Source: Massilia sp. NR 4-1 | Lineage (GTDB): Bacteria > Pseudomonadota > Gammaproteobacteria > Burkholderiales > Burkholderiaceae_D | Assembly: GCF_001191005.1 (NCBI RefSeq) | Contig: NZ_CP012201.1 | Location: forward strand, 4,216,001-4,280,000 | Direction: 5' to 3' | Length of the DNA: 64,000 nt | Part shown: in pieces, positions 43,421 to 54,600 of the stretch | How the letters are laid out: every line of letters starts with the position of its first letter | Position numbering within the stretch: the stretch's first letter is position 1 | Program-made: the position numbers and the translations under genes | The notes under the pieces: generated by a model | What the model was told of the DNA's origin: nothing | The model's input: the letters and a program-made list of their open reading frames with translations, nothing else | The model's database searches: none

Positions 43421-43877
43421 GATTGACTCCCATAAAATATGTTGAGTGAACTCTGGCGCTATTGCATTGCAGCACCATTGCACTCAACTATAGGAGCGGC
43501 GGTTTTGCAAGGATTGATGGGACGCAAGCTTTCTGCAAGGTACTATTCTTTTGCTGCAACAAACACCTTGCGCTGCGCGCCGTTTGTGTCAAACTGCAAC
43601 AACAGTTTCCGGGAAGCTCATTAAAACCGGTCCCGACAAGGGTTTTCCCTAGGAAGACGGGCGGAAATGGGGTATAAGCACCCTCGCCGGCGCCCATGGA
43701 AACGAAAAATATTTCGTGATTTTTTCACAGCTTAATTGCCTATTATGCAAAAAGCTATTATCCTGATCAGCTGTCCTTCGGAAAGGCCTCGTGCTTTGCG
43801 TCACTGTGTGCCTTAATTAACAGAAAAACAATAGGCCACTTGCCGCGACGGTACCTGATTATTTTCAGAGAACGAGC
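43421..43877. other. Divergent regulatory region between flp and the diguanylate cyclase
   Basis: A 457-nt stretch without a supported gene. It must carry the promoters of the Tad operon (leftward) and the cyclase (rightward). The cyclase-proximal half is AT-rich with many short A/T runs (43700-43860). No match to a cyclic-di-GMP riboswitch core was recognised by eye, and no perfect sigma-70 or sigma-54 pair stood out. Confidence 0.5.
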
Positions 43878-44927
43878 ATGGATTCCCTACTGAAACACAT
43901 GGTGGACATGACCGGCCACCGCGATCACACGATGCTCGACATCTCGGTGATCTCGGCGGTACAGGAACTCGCGCGCGCCTCGCAAACCCGGGTGCTGACG
44001 CTGGCCCAGGTGCGGGGCCAGACCTTTGTCCGCGCGCGCGCCAGCATCGAGACCGGCCGCCCGGCGCGCATGGAGGAGTCGCCCGACCCGGCCAGTCCCG
44101 GCGAGCCGCTCAGCAACTACCCGGCGCTGGCGCGCTGCATCGCGCGCCACGAGCTGAATGCGGACCTGGCGGACGCCGAAGGCCGCCATACCCTGTGGCT
44201 GCCGATCTGGCTGGGCGACAAGGCCAGCACCTGTCTGGAAATCGTCCACCCCACGCCCTACACCAGCGAGACCATCCACATCATCGGCGGCATCGTCAGC
44301 GTTTACCGCAATTTCCAGAACCTGCTCGATTACAGCGAGCGCGACTCCCTCACCGGCCTGCTCAACCGCAAGACCTTCGACGACCAGCTGGCCAAGATGC
44401 TGCAGGCCTCGAACGCCGAACCGGACGGCCTGACCCTGCCGCCGGGCGAGCCGGAACGGCGCCACCACTGCGACCAGGAGCGGCAATGGCTGGCGGTGGT
44501 CGACGTCGACCACTTCAAGCATGTGAACGACCGCTTCGGCCATTTGTATGGCGACGAGGTGCTGATCCTGATCGCCAACCTGCTGCAATCGTCCTTTCGC
44601 GCCCAGGACCGCGTGTTCCGCTTCGGCGGCGAAGAATTCGTGGTGCTGCTGCGCTCCACCACGCTGGGCAATGCGCGCCGCATCATCGACCGCTTCCGCA
44701 TGAACGTGGAGCAGCACGATTTCCCGCAGGTGGGCAAGGTCACGGTCAGCGTGGGCTTTGTCAGCATCAGCAGCTACGAGGCGCCGGTGGTGGTGCTGGG
44801 CCGCGCCGACCAGGCGCTGTACTACGCCAAGAGCCACGGCCGCAATATGTCCTGCCACTACGACGAATTGGTGAGCGGCGGCCTGCTGCACGCCATCGAA
44901 TCGAACGATACCGCCGAATTCTTCTAG
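43878..44927 (+). CDS. GGDEF diguanylate cyclase with N-terminal sensory domain
   Basis: Enzyme of 349 aa predicted to make cyclic di-GMP from two GTP. An N-terminal GAF-like region (about 10-150) precedes the GGDEF domain (about 155-330). The active-site motif GGEEF is at 250-254, and the RxxD inhibitory site RAQD sits five residues before it, so product inhibition is likely. DVDHFKHVNDRFGHLYGD is the conserved nucleotide- and metal-binding segment. It is divergent from the Tad operon and converges on an HD-GYP gene, separated by the inverted-repeat element. Confidence 0.95.
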   Translation: MDSLLKHMVDMTGHRDHTMLDISVISAVQELARASQTRVLTLAQVRGQTFVRARASIETGRPARMEESPDPASPGEPLSNYPALARCIARHELNADLADAEGRHTLWLPIWLGDKASTCLEIVHPTPYTSETIHIIGGIVSVYRNFQNLLDYSERDSLTGLLNRKTFDDQLAKMLQASNAEPDGLTLPPGEPERRHHCDQERQWLAVVDVDHFKHVNDRFGHLYGDEVLILIANLLQSSFRAQDRVFRFGGEEFVVLLRSTTLGNARRIIDRFRMNVEQHDFPQVGKVTVSVGFVSISSYEAPVVVLGRADQALYYAKSHGRNMSCHYDELVSGGLLHAIESNDTAEFF

Positions 44928-45028
44928 GAGTTCGTTTCAAAATGGCCATGGCGTTGTTGCGGCGCCTCGTCGTGCAGGCGCACTGTCTTCGCCGCCGCGC
45001 CTAGCCATGCCCATTTTGAAGCGAACTC
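44928..45028. repeat. Dispersed inverted-repeat element, copy B (101 bp)
   Basis: Terminal inverted repeats of about 25 bp (44928-44952 with 45004-45028; two mismatches; GAGTTCGTTTCAAAATGG end). It begins directly after the cyclase TAG stop and ends 3 nt before the HD-GYP stop codon, so it fills the space between two convergent genes and probably acts as their terminator. Its ends and interior match copy A at 26433-26521. Confidence 0.75.
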
Positions 45029-45031
45029 AAA

Positions 45032-46258
45032 TCAGGTCTCGGCCAGGGTCAGGAAACGCATCGGGTCCACATTCCACTTGGCAGGCAGCTCGTGGCCGAC
45101 GATCTTGTCGCCGCCGCCGAAGCCCAGGCCGCGCGACAGGTCCACGGTTTCCGGCTTGATGTAGATATTCGACTTGGTGTTGAAAAAGACGTTGACCTTG
45201 GGCGCCAGCAGATTGGTTTCGTGCGGCTCCACCACCACGCCCAGGCGGCCCGACTCCAGCAGCACCAGGGTACCGACCGGATAGATGCCCACGCAGCGCA
45301 TGAATTCCTGCACATACTGGGGATTGAAGTGGAACTTGCTCCACTCGTAGATCTTGCGCAGCGCGGCGGCGGCCGGCATGCCCTTGTGGTAGCAGCGGTC
45401 GGCCGTGATGGCGTCGTACACATCGACGATGGCCGCCATCTGCGCCAGCTCGCTGATGCCATCGCCGGCCTGCTGCGAAGGATAGCCGGTACCGTCGCGC
45501 CGCTCATGGTGGTGCAGGGTGATGTCGAGCGGAATGGGGCCGATGCCGGGCGATTTGCGCAGGATGTCGTAGCCGTCCTGCGGATGCTTGCGGATGACGT
45601 CGAACTCCTCTTCGGTCAGGCGGCCCGGCTTGTTCAGGATGGCGTCCGGCACCAAGGCCTTGCCAGCATCGTGCAGCAGGCCGCCCAGTCCCGCCTCGCG
45701 CGTGGTTTCCTCATCCATGCCGCGCGAATTGCAGAAGGCCACCAGCAGCGCGCACACGCTGACCGAATGCAGGAAGGTGTAATCGTCCTTGGTCTTGATG
45801 CGCAGCAGGCCAAGCAGGGCGCCCGGATTGCGCAGGATCGATTCGGTGATGTTCTGCACCACCGGCTGCACCTGGTCCACCTCCACCGCCTTGCCCAGGC
45901 GGACATCGGCCATCACATTGCGCACCAGGTTCGACGCCTGGTGGCGGATCTGCGCCGCGCGCTGCAACTCCTCGCCCAGTCCGACCTTGACCACCTTGGC
46001 CGGCTTGGCCGCCAGCTGCGTGATTTCACGCTCGGTGGCCGCCTGCGCCTCGGCCACCGTGGGCGCCTCCTCCACGTCCAATCCCTTGGAAGCGTCGATG
46101 ATGACGTCGTGGATGCCCGCCTTGAGAATCTTGCGGATCTCCTCTTCGCTGCTGATCAGGAAGCGGTTGCGCACGAAGGGGTGGGTCATCCAGTCGCAGC
46201 TGAGATCCTGGATATACATGCCGACCTTGAGCTGGGACGAATCAACTTTCTTGAACAT
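45032..46258 (-). CDS. HD-GYP cyclic-di-GMP phosphodiesterase
   Basis: Protein of 408 aa with an N-terminal DUF3391-type domain (about 1-125; MFKKVDSSQLKVGMYIQDLS) and a C-terminal HD-GYP domain (about 150-330). Motifs seen: GLLHDAGKALVP (HD), HHERRDGTGYP with the GYP signature, and VDVYDAITADRCYHKG. Predicted to degrade cyclic di-GMP. It converges on the diguanylate cyclase, so opposing activities for the same messenger are encoded side by side. Confidence 0.95.
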   Translation of the reverse strand: MFKKVDSSQLKVGMYIQDLSCDWMTHPFVRNRFLISSEEEIRKILKAGIHDVIIDASKGLDVEEAPTVAEAQAATEREITQLAAKPAKVVKVGLGEELQRAAQIRHQASNLVRNVMADVRLGKAVEVDQVQPVVQNITESILRNPGALLGLLRIKTKDDYTFLHSVSVCALLVAFCNSRGMDEETTREAGLGGLLHDAGKALVPDAILNKPGRLTEEEFDVIRKHPQDGYDILRKSPGIGPIPLDITLHHHERRDGTGYPSQQAGDGISELAQMAAIVDVYDAITADRCYHKGMPAAAALRKIYEWSKFHFNPQYVQEFMRCVGIYPVGTLVLLESGRLGVVVEPHETNLLAPKVNVFFNTKSNIYIKPETVDLSRGLGFGGGDKIVGHELPAKWNVDPMRFLTLAET

Positions 46259-46357
46259 ACAGATCCTGCAAGGTGGGAGGGCGGAAAGCGTTAGAATGAG
46301 TATAACAAAGAGTTTCCTCTAGGGATTACCTTTACCCCGCACGCTACACTAAGTTAC

Positions 46358-47287
46358 ATGGAAATACGCCAACTCCGTTACTTTGTTGCAATTGTCGATC
46401 ATGGTTCCCTGTCGCGCGCGGCCCTGGTGCTGCATGTGGCCCAGCCCGCGCTGACCCAGCAGCTGCGCCATCTGGAGGAAGAATTGGGGGTGCAGCTGCT
46501 GCACCGGTCCGCGCAGGGCGTGCTCAGCACCGACGCCGGCAAAGTGTTTTACGACCACGCGCAGGCGATCCTGAAACAGGTGGCGGATGCGAAACAAGCG
46601 GTTACCCATTCGGCCCGCCCCTCGGGCAGCGTCACGCTCGGCCTGCCGCACAGCATCTCGGGCGCGCTGGCCCTGCCGCTGCTGATGGCGGCCCAGCGCC
46701 ACTACCCCGACGTCACCCTGCAGCTGACGGAGGAATTGACCGGCAATCTGGCGGAACAGCTCAAATCCGGCCGCGTGAATCTGGCCGTACTGTTCGACGA
46801 CGGCCAGCTCACGCCCTTCGCCACCACGCCGCTGGCGGAAGAGGAGCTGGCCTATATCTGCCGCGCCGATGGCGCGGACTTCAAGCTGGACGCCAGCGTC
46901 ACCCTGGCGCAGGCGCTGGGCACGAAGCTGATCCTGCCTGGTCTGCAGCACGGCGTGCGGCCGCGCATCGAAGCGGTGGCGCGCGCCGCCGGCCTGCATA
47001 CCGGCGACGTTATCGAAATCAATTCCATCGCGATTCTGAAATCGGCCATCCTGGCCGGCATGGGCGCCACCATCCTGCCGGTGGCGCCGGTGCTGGACGA
47101 GATCGAGCGCGGCAGCATGCGCGTCCATTCCATCCACCACCCGGCCATCTCGCGCACGGCGGTGCTGTGCGCCTCGCGCACGATACCGCTGACGAATGCG
47201 GCCAGTTCCATTGCCAGCCTCGCTCAGCAGGTCGTCATCGAGCTGTGTGAAACCGGTACCTGGCCTGGGGCACGGCTACTTCCTTAA
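46358..47287 (+). CDS. LysR-family transcriptional regulator
   Basis: Regulator of 309 aa. The N-terminal winged helix (MEIRQLRYFVAIVDHGSLSR ... VAQPALTQQLRHLEEELGV) is followed by a LysR substrate-binding domain (about 90-295, starting SGSVTLGLPHSISGALALPLL). It resembles the Nac/CysB-like branch with the IRQLRYF start. It is divergent from the HD-GYP gene (100-nt gap); no adjacent enzyme gene is an obvious target. The effector is unknown. Confidence 0.93.
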   Translation: MEIRQLRYFVAIVDHGSLSRAALVLHVAQPALTQQLRHLEEELGVQLLHRSAQGVLSTDAGKVFYDHAQAILKQVADAKQAVTHSARPSGSVTLGLPHSISGALALPLLMAAQRHYPDVTLQLTEELTGNLAEQLKSGRVNLAVLFDDGQLTPFATTPLAEEELAYICRADGADFKLDASVTLAQALGTKLILPGLQHGVRPRIEAVARAAGLHTGDVIEINSIAILKSAILAGMGATILPVAPVLDEIERGSMRVHSIHHPAISRTAVLCASRTIPLTNAASSIASLAQQVVIELCETGTWPGARLLP

Positions 47288-47334
47288 ATCCTGGACGCCG
47301 TGCGGTTGAGACCGTGCGGCCAGAACATTTTTCA

Positions 47335-48555
47335 ATGGCACGCATTCTTTTCATTCATCAGAACTTCCCTGGCCAGTTCCGTCATATCGCGCCTTCCCTC
47401 GCCGCCGAAGGACATGAGGTGCTTGCCCTCGGCATGAACGCCAAAGCCGACGCCCTGCCGGGCGTACGCTATATCTGCCACCGGGTGCGCAACGCCGGCC
47501 ACGCAACAGAAAACAGTCTGCTCAGCGACCTGCACTCCAAACTGCTGCGCGGCGACTCCGCCTCGGCCGAGCTGTGGCGCTTGAAGGAAGAAGGCTTTGC
47601 GCCCGATATCGTATTCGTGCATCCAGGCTGGGGCGAGGCGATGTTCGTGAAAGATGTTTTTCCCACGGCGAAGACGATCATCTATGCCGAATACTACTAC
47701 CAGTCGGAAGGCGGAGACTCCCACTTCGACCCGGAATTCTCCAAGCCACCCAGCCTGCAAAGCCTGCAAAAGCTCAGGATCCGCAACACGCATCTGCTGC
47801 ATGCCATGTCCGCCGCCGATGCAGCCCTGTCGCCCACACAGTTCCAGCGCGACCGGCACCCGGCGTGGTTCCGCGATCGCATCTCCGTGATCCATGACGG
47901 CATCGACACCGAGCGATTCCGCCCAGACGCCAAGGCCGTGGTCCGGCTGGCGTCGCAAGCCATCGCCCTGCGCCCAGGCGACGAAGTGGTGACCTATGTA
48001 GCGCGGCAGTTGGAACCTTACCGCGGCTACCACACTTTCATGCGCGCCCTGCCTCTGTTGCAAAAGCTACGGCCCACTGCGCGCATCGTCATCGTGGGCG
48101 GCGATGGCGCCAGCTACGGCGCCGCAGCGCCGCGTGGCAAAACGTGGAAAGGCATCTTCCGCGACGAAGTCGCGGCGGAACTGGACATGCGCCGCATCCA
48201 TTTCGTCGGCAAGCTGCCGCATGCGGTACTGACTCAGCTGATGCAGGTGTCGGCCGTGTACACCTATCTCACCTACCCCTTCGTGCTGTCATGGTCGCTG
48301 CTGGAGGCGATGAGCACCGGCTGCCTGATCGTCGGCTCCCGCACCGCACCGCTGGAAGAGGTAATCGCGCACGGCCGCAACGGCTTGCTGACCGACTTCT
48401 TCGACGCCGAACAGCTGGCGCATACAATCGCCAGCGCACTGGCCAAGCGCGATTCGTTAACGGAACTGCGGCGGGCGGCGCGGCGCACAGTGGCAGACCG
48501 CTACGACCTGCACAAGATCTGCCTACCAGCGCAGAAGCGCTTTATTCTGGACTGA
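47335..48555 (+). CDS. Glycosyltransferase family 4 protein
   Basis: Protein of 406 aa with a two-domain GT-B fold. The N-terminal MARILFIHQNFPGQFRHIAP and C-terminal Rossmann part contain VTYVARQLEPYRGYHTFMRAL and the family E(x7)E-type motif in SLLEAMSTGCLIVGS with PLEEV. It probably adds a sugar to an envelope or exopolysaccharide acceptor; the substrate is unknown. ATG 47335 is preferred to GTG 47314. It ends before a hairpin shared with the RTX gene. Confidence 0.88.
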   Translation: MARILFIHQNFPGQFRHIAPSLAAEGHEVLALGMNAKADALPGVRYICHRVRNAGHATENSLLSDLHSKLLRGDSASAELWRLKEEGFAPDIVFVHPGWGEAMFVKDVFPTAKTIIYAEYYYQSEGGDSHFDPEFSKPPSLQSLQKLRIRNTHLLHAMSAADAALSPTQFQRDRHPAWFRDRISVIHDGIDTERFRPDAKAVVRLASQAIALRPGDEVVTYVARQLEPYRGYHTFMRALPLLQKLRPTARIVIVGGDGASYGAAAPRGKTWKGIFRDEVAAELDMRRIHFVGKLPHAVLTQLMQVSAVYTYLTYPFVLSWSLLEAMSTGCLIVGSRTAPLEEVIAHGRNGLLTDFFDAEQLAHTIASALAKRDSLTELRRAARRTVADRYDLHKICLPAQKRFILD

Positions 48556-48568
48556 GTCCACCTTCACC

Positions 48569-48609
48569 CCTCTGCGCGGCCACCCATGAAAGGTTGGCCG
48601 CGCCAGAGG
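48569..48609. terminator. Hairpin between the glycosyltransferase and RTX genes
   Basis: Arms 48569-48582 and 48595-48609 pair over 14 bp with one bulged base (CCTCTG-CGCGGCCA) around a 12-nt loop. The genes are convergent, so it can serve both. There is no long T run. Confidence 0.55.
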
Positions 48610-48618
48610 TTTGCCGCG

Positions 48619-51600
48619 TTAAATCAACGATGGCGTTTCGTCTTTCAGAGGTATGCCGACTAACTGCGCCTGCCAGGCTTCGCCAAAATCATCCTCGCCC
48701 AGGACTCGCTGCGCAGCGGTGTATGACATGGTTGCAAGATTGCCTTGACTTGAATATTGCAGCGCTATGTCGCCGCCCACGGCAGCCTTATCTCCACCTT
48801 GAATACGCAAAGCACGCAACTCAGCAGATGCCGACCAGCTGCTCAGCCCCATGTGGGCGGCTCGCATGGCATCGAACCTTGCTACCAAGGCATCAAGATC
48901 AAACAATTGCACCCGCTGATTTACCATCAGGTTTACGGAGGCCGCGTCATAATCAGGCGTTCCATCAATGACCATCTGCAACCTGCTTTCTTGCGCCGCA
49001 CCACTGCCCTGGTACCAATCCGCCAACGTTATTTGGTCGTTCTGACCGAATTTCAGGATCAGACCATCGCCAACCTTCTGCAAGATCACATCGCTATAGG
49101 CGATTTTTCCCAGCGAGATGGTCATGCCTGCACTCGTAGTTAGGACATTGTCCGCACCATCCCCCCGATTGAAGGCGAGGACGTTACCTTTGCCCGATAA
49201 GCTTAGCGTATCGTCACCTACGCCACCTGTCACAAAGGCATGGCCTGATACCACCGTCAACAAATCGCTACCGGCGTCACCTGTTAAAACATTATGTCCC
49301 ATGGCATCGGAAAGCTGATCGTCACCGTCAGCCCCCTGAAGGATGTCGTTGCCCTCTTCACCAATCAGCACATTAACGCCAGCACCACCCAGCAGTAGAT
49401 TATTGCCCGAGTTTCCACTACCGTTCAGCCCTGCGTTGGAATCCAGAGTCAGCACCTCAACGTTCCCAGTCAAGGTATAGCTAGTCGTGGAACGTACATG
49501 GTCAATACCCTTGCCGGCCTCTTCAACGATAAGGTCGTTGCCCAAGCCAATATGGTATTCGTCATTGCCTGCGCCGCCGGCGAGAGTGTCCGCATTTGCT
49601 CCGCCATCTAACGTGTCGTCGCCATCGCCGCCGAGTAAAGTGTCCAGGCCATCGCCACCTTTAAGCGAGTCATTTCCATCGCCACCATCCAGTGAATCGT
49701 TGCCCCGATTGCCGTCCAGCTCATCGTCGCCAGTATCGCCATACAAGGTATCGTTATCACGGTAACCATCCAAGGTATCATTGCCGTTACCACCATAGAG
49801 CAGGTCGTCGCCGTAATCACCATCCATCTCATCGTTACCATCGCCACCGTAGAGAGTATCGTTGCCTTCACCACTCTCGATTTCGTCATCGCCTCCCAAA
49901 CCATTGATCAGGTCAGGGCCATCAGTACCTTTCAGTTTATCCGGGCCTTCCGTGGCATTGCTGGCGCGCACAGTAAGCTCTGCCGCCAACCAGACCGTTC
50001 CGTCTGAAAATTCGACACGTTCGATACGACTGGATTCGCTTCTGAACCATGAGTCGATGCTGAAGATCTTCACACCATCCAATTTAAGTACAAGGCTGTA
50101 AGAATCACGCTGTGCAGAAATATGCTCCGCTTTTATGCCCTCGCCAAAACGCAGAATATCAATGTCGCCAGTAAGATCAGTAATGGAATCGTAGCCATCA
50201 CCCAATTGATAGTAATAAATATCATTACCTTCGGTGTCAAATATAATGTCATCACCAACACCGCCACTCATGACATCATCGCCAGCGCCACCTTGAATGG
50301 TATCTCTACCACTCCCGCCATCGATCTCGTCGTTACCAGCAAAGCCCGCCAGCTTGTCATCTCCCCCCAAACCTTTCAGTTGGTCATTTCCTGCCGTGCC
50401 ATCTATGAAGTCATTGCCGTCGGTTGCCACTTTTGCCGAGGATAGCTCCAGCAGTCGTACCTCATCCCAAATGGTTCCATCAGCGAATTGAACAAATTTT
50501 CCTTTACGTTCGCTTGCAAGCAAGGCCCAGTTTTCAAAAATAACCTGATCTCCCGTGCCTTGCACAGAAAGGTAAAGATTAAAGACATCGCGATGAACTT
50601 TGATATCGCCCGCAGCGAGCGTTGCATCAAAACGCAATGTTTCGGTTTCACCTTCGTCGGCTGTACCTCTTATCCGATCTACCCCATCTCCACGGCCAAA
50701 CAAGAAGACATCATTACCGTTATCCCCATTCAGGGTATCGTCACCGGAATTGCCTCGCAGGGTATCGTCTCCACTTCCGCCCGAAATTTGATCGTTCCCA
50801 CCCCACCCAGAAATGACATCACTCTGCTCACTACCGTATAGCGTATCGTTTCCCTCACTGGCTTGACCAAGCCGGTGAACCAGATCGCTGACATTCCAAC
50901 GCGTCCCATCCGAGAATTCAACATATGTCATGCCTTGCGTAAACGACGAAAATACGCTCGATAAGCTCACAACGGTATCGCTATTAGCGACCTGAAGCTT
51001 GAGTGCCCAATTGTCCCGAGAAAGGTTGATATCAGTGGACACGATGGTACCTATGAAGCGTACCGTATTATTACCGCTCATATCTTGAATCTCTTCCAGG
51101 CTATCGCCTATACCAACAAGATATGTATCGTTACCATCCCCGCCAAACAAGGTGTCGCGCCCCCCCAAGCCACGAAGTACATCATCTCCTGAAGTACCTA
51201 AAATTGCATCATCAGCCGATGTGGCTTGCATCGCCTTCTGCTTTAAATCGGATGCTGTCCAGCGAGTACCGTCAGCAAATACGGCTACTGTTTGCGTAGT
51301 TCCATACAAGCTCCAATATTGAAGGACTAGTCTGGCATCAATACCCGGTACAAACACAACCAAATTACCAGACTCGTTGCGAACGATGACTTCAGAAGCC
51401 GAAATAGTAGCATCAAAGCGTAGCTCTGCATCAGCACTATCGAGGATGAGATCATGGCCAAAATCTCGGGAAAACAAGAAAATATCTCTTCCATCCCCAC
51501 CATCCAAAATATCGTTGCCTCCGCCACCTATCAAAGTATCCTGTCCAACATCTCCATAAAGGGAATCTGAGCCTCCTCCTCCATCCAAAAGATCATTATC

Positions 51601-54600
51601 TCCTCCCCCCAATAGAGTATCCACACCCTCTGTGGCGACTGTGATACGAGGAACCAGCGTAGCTGCATCCCATACGGTTCCGTCAGCGAATTCTATTTGC
51701 TGCACTGGGCGTGTATCTGGGTGTATTCCGCCACTTAGTATGACCTGATCCTCTGTTCCAGCTATCATTAAACACAGATCATTACCAGCACGCGCAAGCT
51801 GAATGTCATTTTTAGAAATCGATTTGTCAAAGCGTAGAACGTTTTTTCCGTTGCCTTCTTTGCTGCCGAACCCGATACGGTCGCTGCCATCCCCTCTGGC
51901 GTAAATATATACATCGTCCCCCGCCTCTCCATCAAGATAGTCATCTCCTTTGCCACCGAGCAACGTGTCATCTCCAGCCCCGCCCAGAAGAGAATCTGAA
52001 CCAGCCAGCGCATTCAGCTCATCATTACCCTCCGATCCGATAAGCGCATCGTTTCCATCTGTAGCCCGCATTGTTCGTGCAATAAGCTCCCTCTCATTCC
52101 ATGTTTCGCCGTTAGCAAACTTAACAACGAAGGCACCCCGGCCGTCAATATTCATGGACCAGTTTTCCAGCGTTATCGTATCTGTTGTCATCCCCATGTA
52201 CAGATGAAGGTTAGCCGCATCGCGTCGAACGACAATTTCGGAGGACAAAAGCGAGGAATCTAACCGCAAAACATCATTGCCTAAACTTGCTTTAATAGTG
52301 TCAGAACCATCACCACGCGAATACGTGAAAATATCATCGCCATCACCGCCATCTAGCAAATCGCTTCCAGTACCGCCATCGATAGTGTCGGCGCCTGCAT
52401 TACCCGATATCGTGTCATTTCCTGCCCCACCGACCAAGAATTCGTTTCCATCCAGGCCATGAAGCAAATCGACGCCATCCAATCCGTTTAGCGAATCTCC
52501 AGCCTTTATGCTATATAGTACGTCGTCACCCAAGGTACCAAGCATGCTCAATGCGCTTATTTTTTCAGCATCCCATATTGTGCCATCAGCAAAACGTACT
52601 TCTTCGATAGGCAAGAGTTCTACATTGGAATTTGCTAGCGTGATTTTGCTGTCATCTCCGATGATGGAAAAATAAAGATTTCCTGAGCTATCGCGTCGTA
52701 CTTTTAGATCCGTAGCAGAGATAGTTTCATCAAACTGGATTGCATCCTTCAGACCATACGAATCACTAATGATATCTTGACCGTCGCCACGACTAAAGAA
52801 GTAGACATCGTTACCATATCCTCCATCTAAACGATCTGCGCCTTTTTTTCCAACCAATAGATCGTCATAGTTTGTTCCGATAATAACGTTATTATCGGCG
52901 GTACCGCTCAGTGCCAGCTTTTTCAAGTCCGACAAAAACAATGCTGTCCCATCGGCAAAATCTAACTTAAGATTAGTAACCAGAGAGAGTGAAACAAAGC
53001 CACGCAATACTATTTCATCCGAGGAGGAATTTCTAAACTGAAGAACAAAGTCATCATTATTTATGCGAACAGTTAAATCCGCCGATAATACACTGCTATC
53101 AAACTTAACTATATCTACTTCTGTATATTTTGGGGATCCAACTATTATATCGGATCCGTCATTTAGGCCATAAAGATAGACATCATTGCCAGCCCCACCT
53201 TCTAACAGATCGTTGCCACTTCCACCTGCCAAGGTATCTGAGCCAGATCCGCCTAATAGCGTATCATTTCCTGCTTGGCCTGCAATAGAGTCAGCCCCGT
53301 AAGTACCAGTCAGCAATTCAGATTTTTCCGTACCTGAAAAGAATTTCCTTAGTAAATCTGAACTATTCCATTTTGTTCCGTTTGAAAAAATAACAATTGG
53401 AACGTTATACCAATTTTTCAACGTAATGGAATCTTCAGATCCTAGAATAGTTAGATTAAAGTCATGCTCAAAAATTTTTACAACTATATCAGATTCTTTT
53501 ATAGAATCGCCTAGCAGCAGCTCATCCTGATCGTTATCGCTATAATCATTTTTAATTACATCATGTCCATCGCCTCTATCAAATAGGTACTTATCTCTTC
53601 CGCGTCCCCCCTCAAGTACATCGTCACCACTGCCACCGGATAAAGTGTCATTACCCACGCCACCCACCAAAGTATCATTTCCCTGAAGACCAACAATAGA
53701 ATCATCATTATCCCAACCAAGCAATTTATCATCACCTGAACTTGGCTGTAATGCCAAACGCACTATATCTTCAATATTCCATGAACTTCCATTTAAAAAC
53801 TCAACCCTCGACACACTTTGGAAACTATCAGACCAATTAGCAATGGTTATAACATCATCTCCCCCAAGGATACGAAGATAAAGGTTTTCCTCATTCCTGC
53901 TTACAATTACGTCAGATGGTAAGATCGATGTGCCAAACCGCACGACATTATCTAGACCAAGATCATTCCCCTGATCTTCGATATAATCACTACCATCTCC
54001 TCGTTGGTAGACATAAACATCATTTCCACCGCCACCAAATAATGTATCATTACCTACCTTCCCCTCCAAAATATCATCATCTTCCCCACCATAGATCCGC
54101 TCTGCATGGCTAGTTCCAATATGGCTCATTTGCAATAACTGATCCCAGCCTAACGTCTTACCTGTCGAATCCTCTATAAGCGATAACGAATTATTGTATT
54201 TTGACAAAGAAATTTTATCATTTGTTCCAAATATTGAAATATATAAAAAATTCCAATCTCCCGATACGGAAATATCGCTTAATTTTATAGAGGACTTGAA
54301 TTTCAATATGTCTTGAATATTCTTATTATAAGGGTCGTGGGTTGAAATAGTGTCGTTCCCGTCACCAAGTTCGTAGATAAAAATATCTTTCCCTGCTCCA
54401 CCATGTAACTCATCAGCTCCCGCGCCACCGGATATCGTATCATCCCCTCCCTCGCCATATATAACATCATTACCTGCATAACCATACAACTGGTCAGCCT
54501 CATTTGATCCAATAAGAGTATCGTTTTCTGCTGTTCCAATTTTTGCCAAATTAAGCAAATCTTCGGAATTCAAGGATTTTCCGTCGAAAAAACTTAGGCT

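Noticed and set aside
43421..43877. Cyclic-di-GMP riboswitch before the diguanylate cyclase
   Set aside because: The AT-rich leader invited the idea, but no conserved GEMM core or tetraloop-receptor signature could be recognised.
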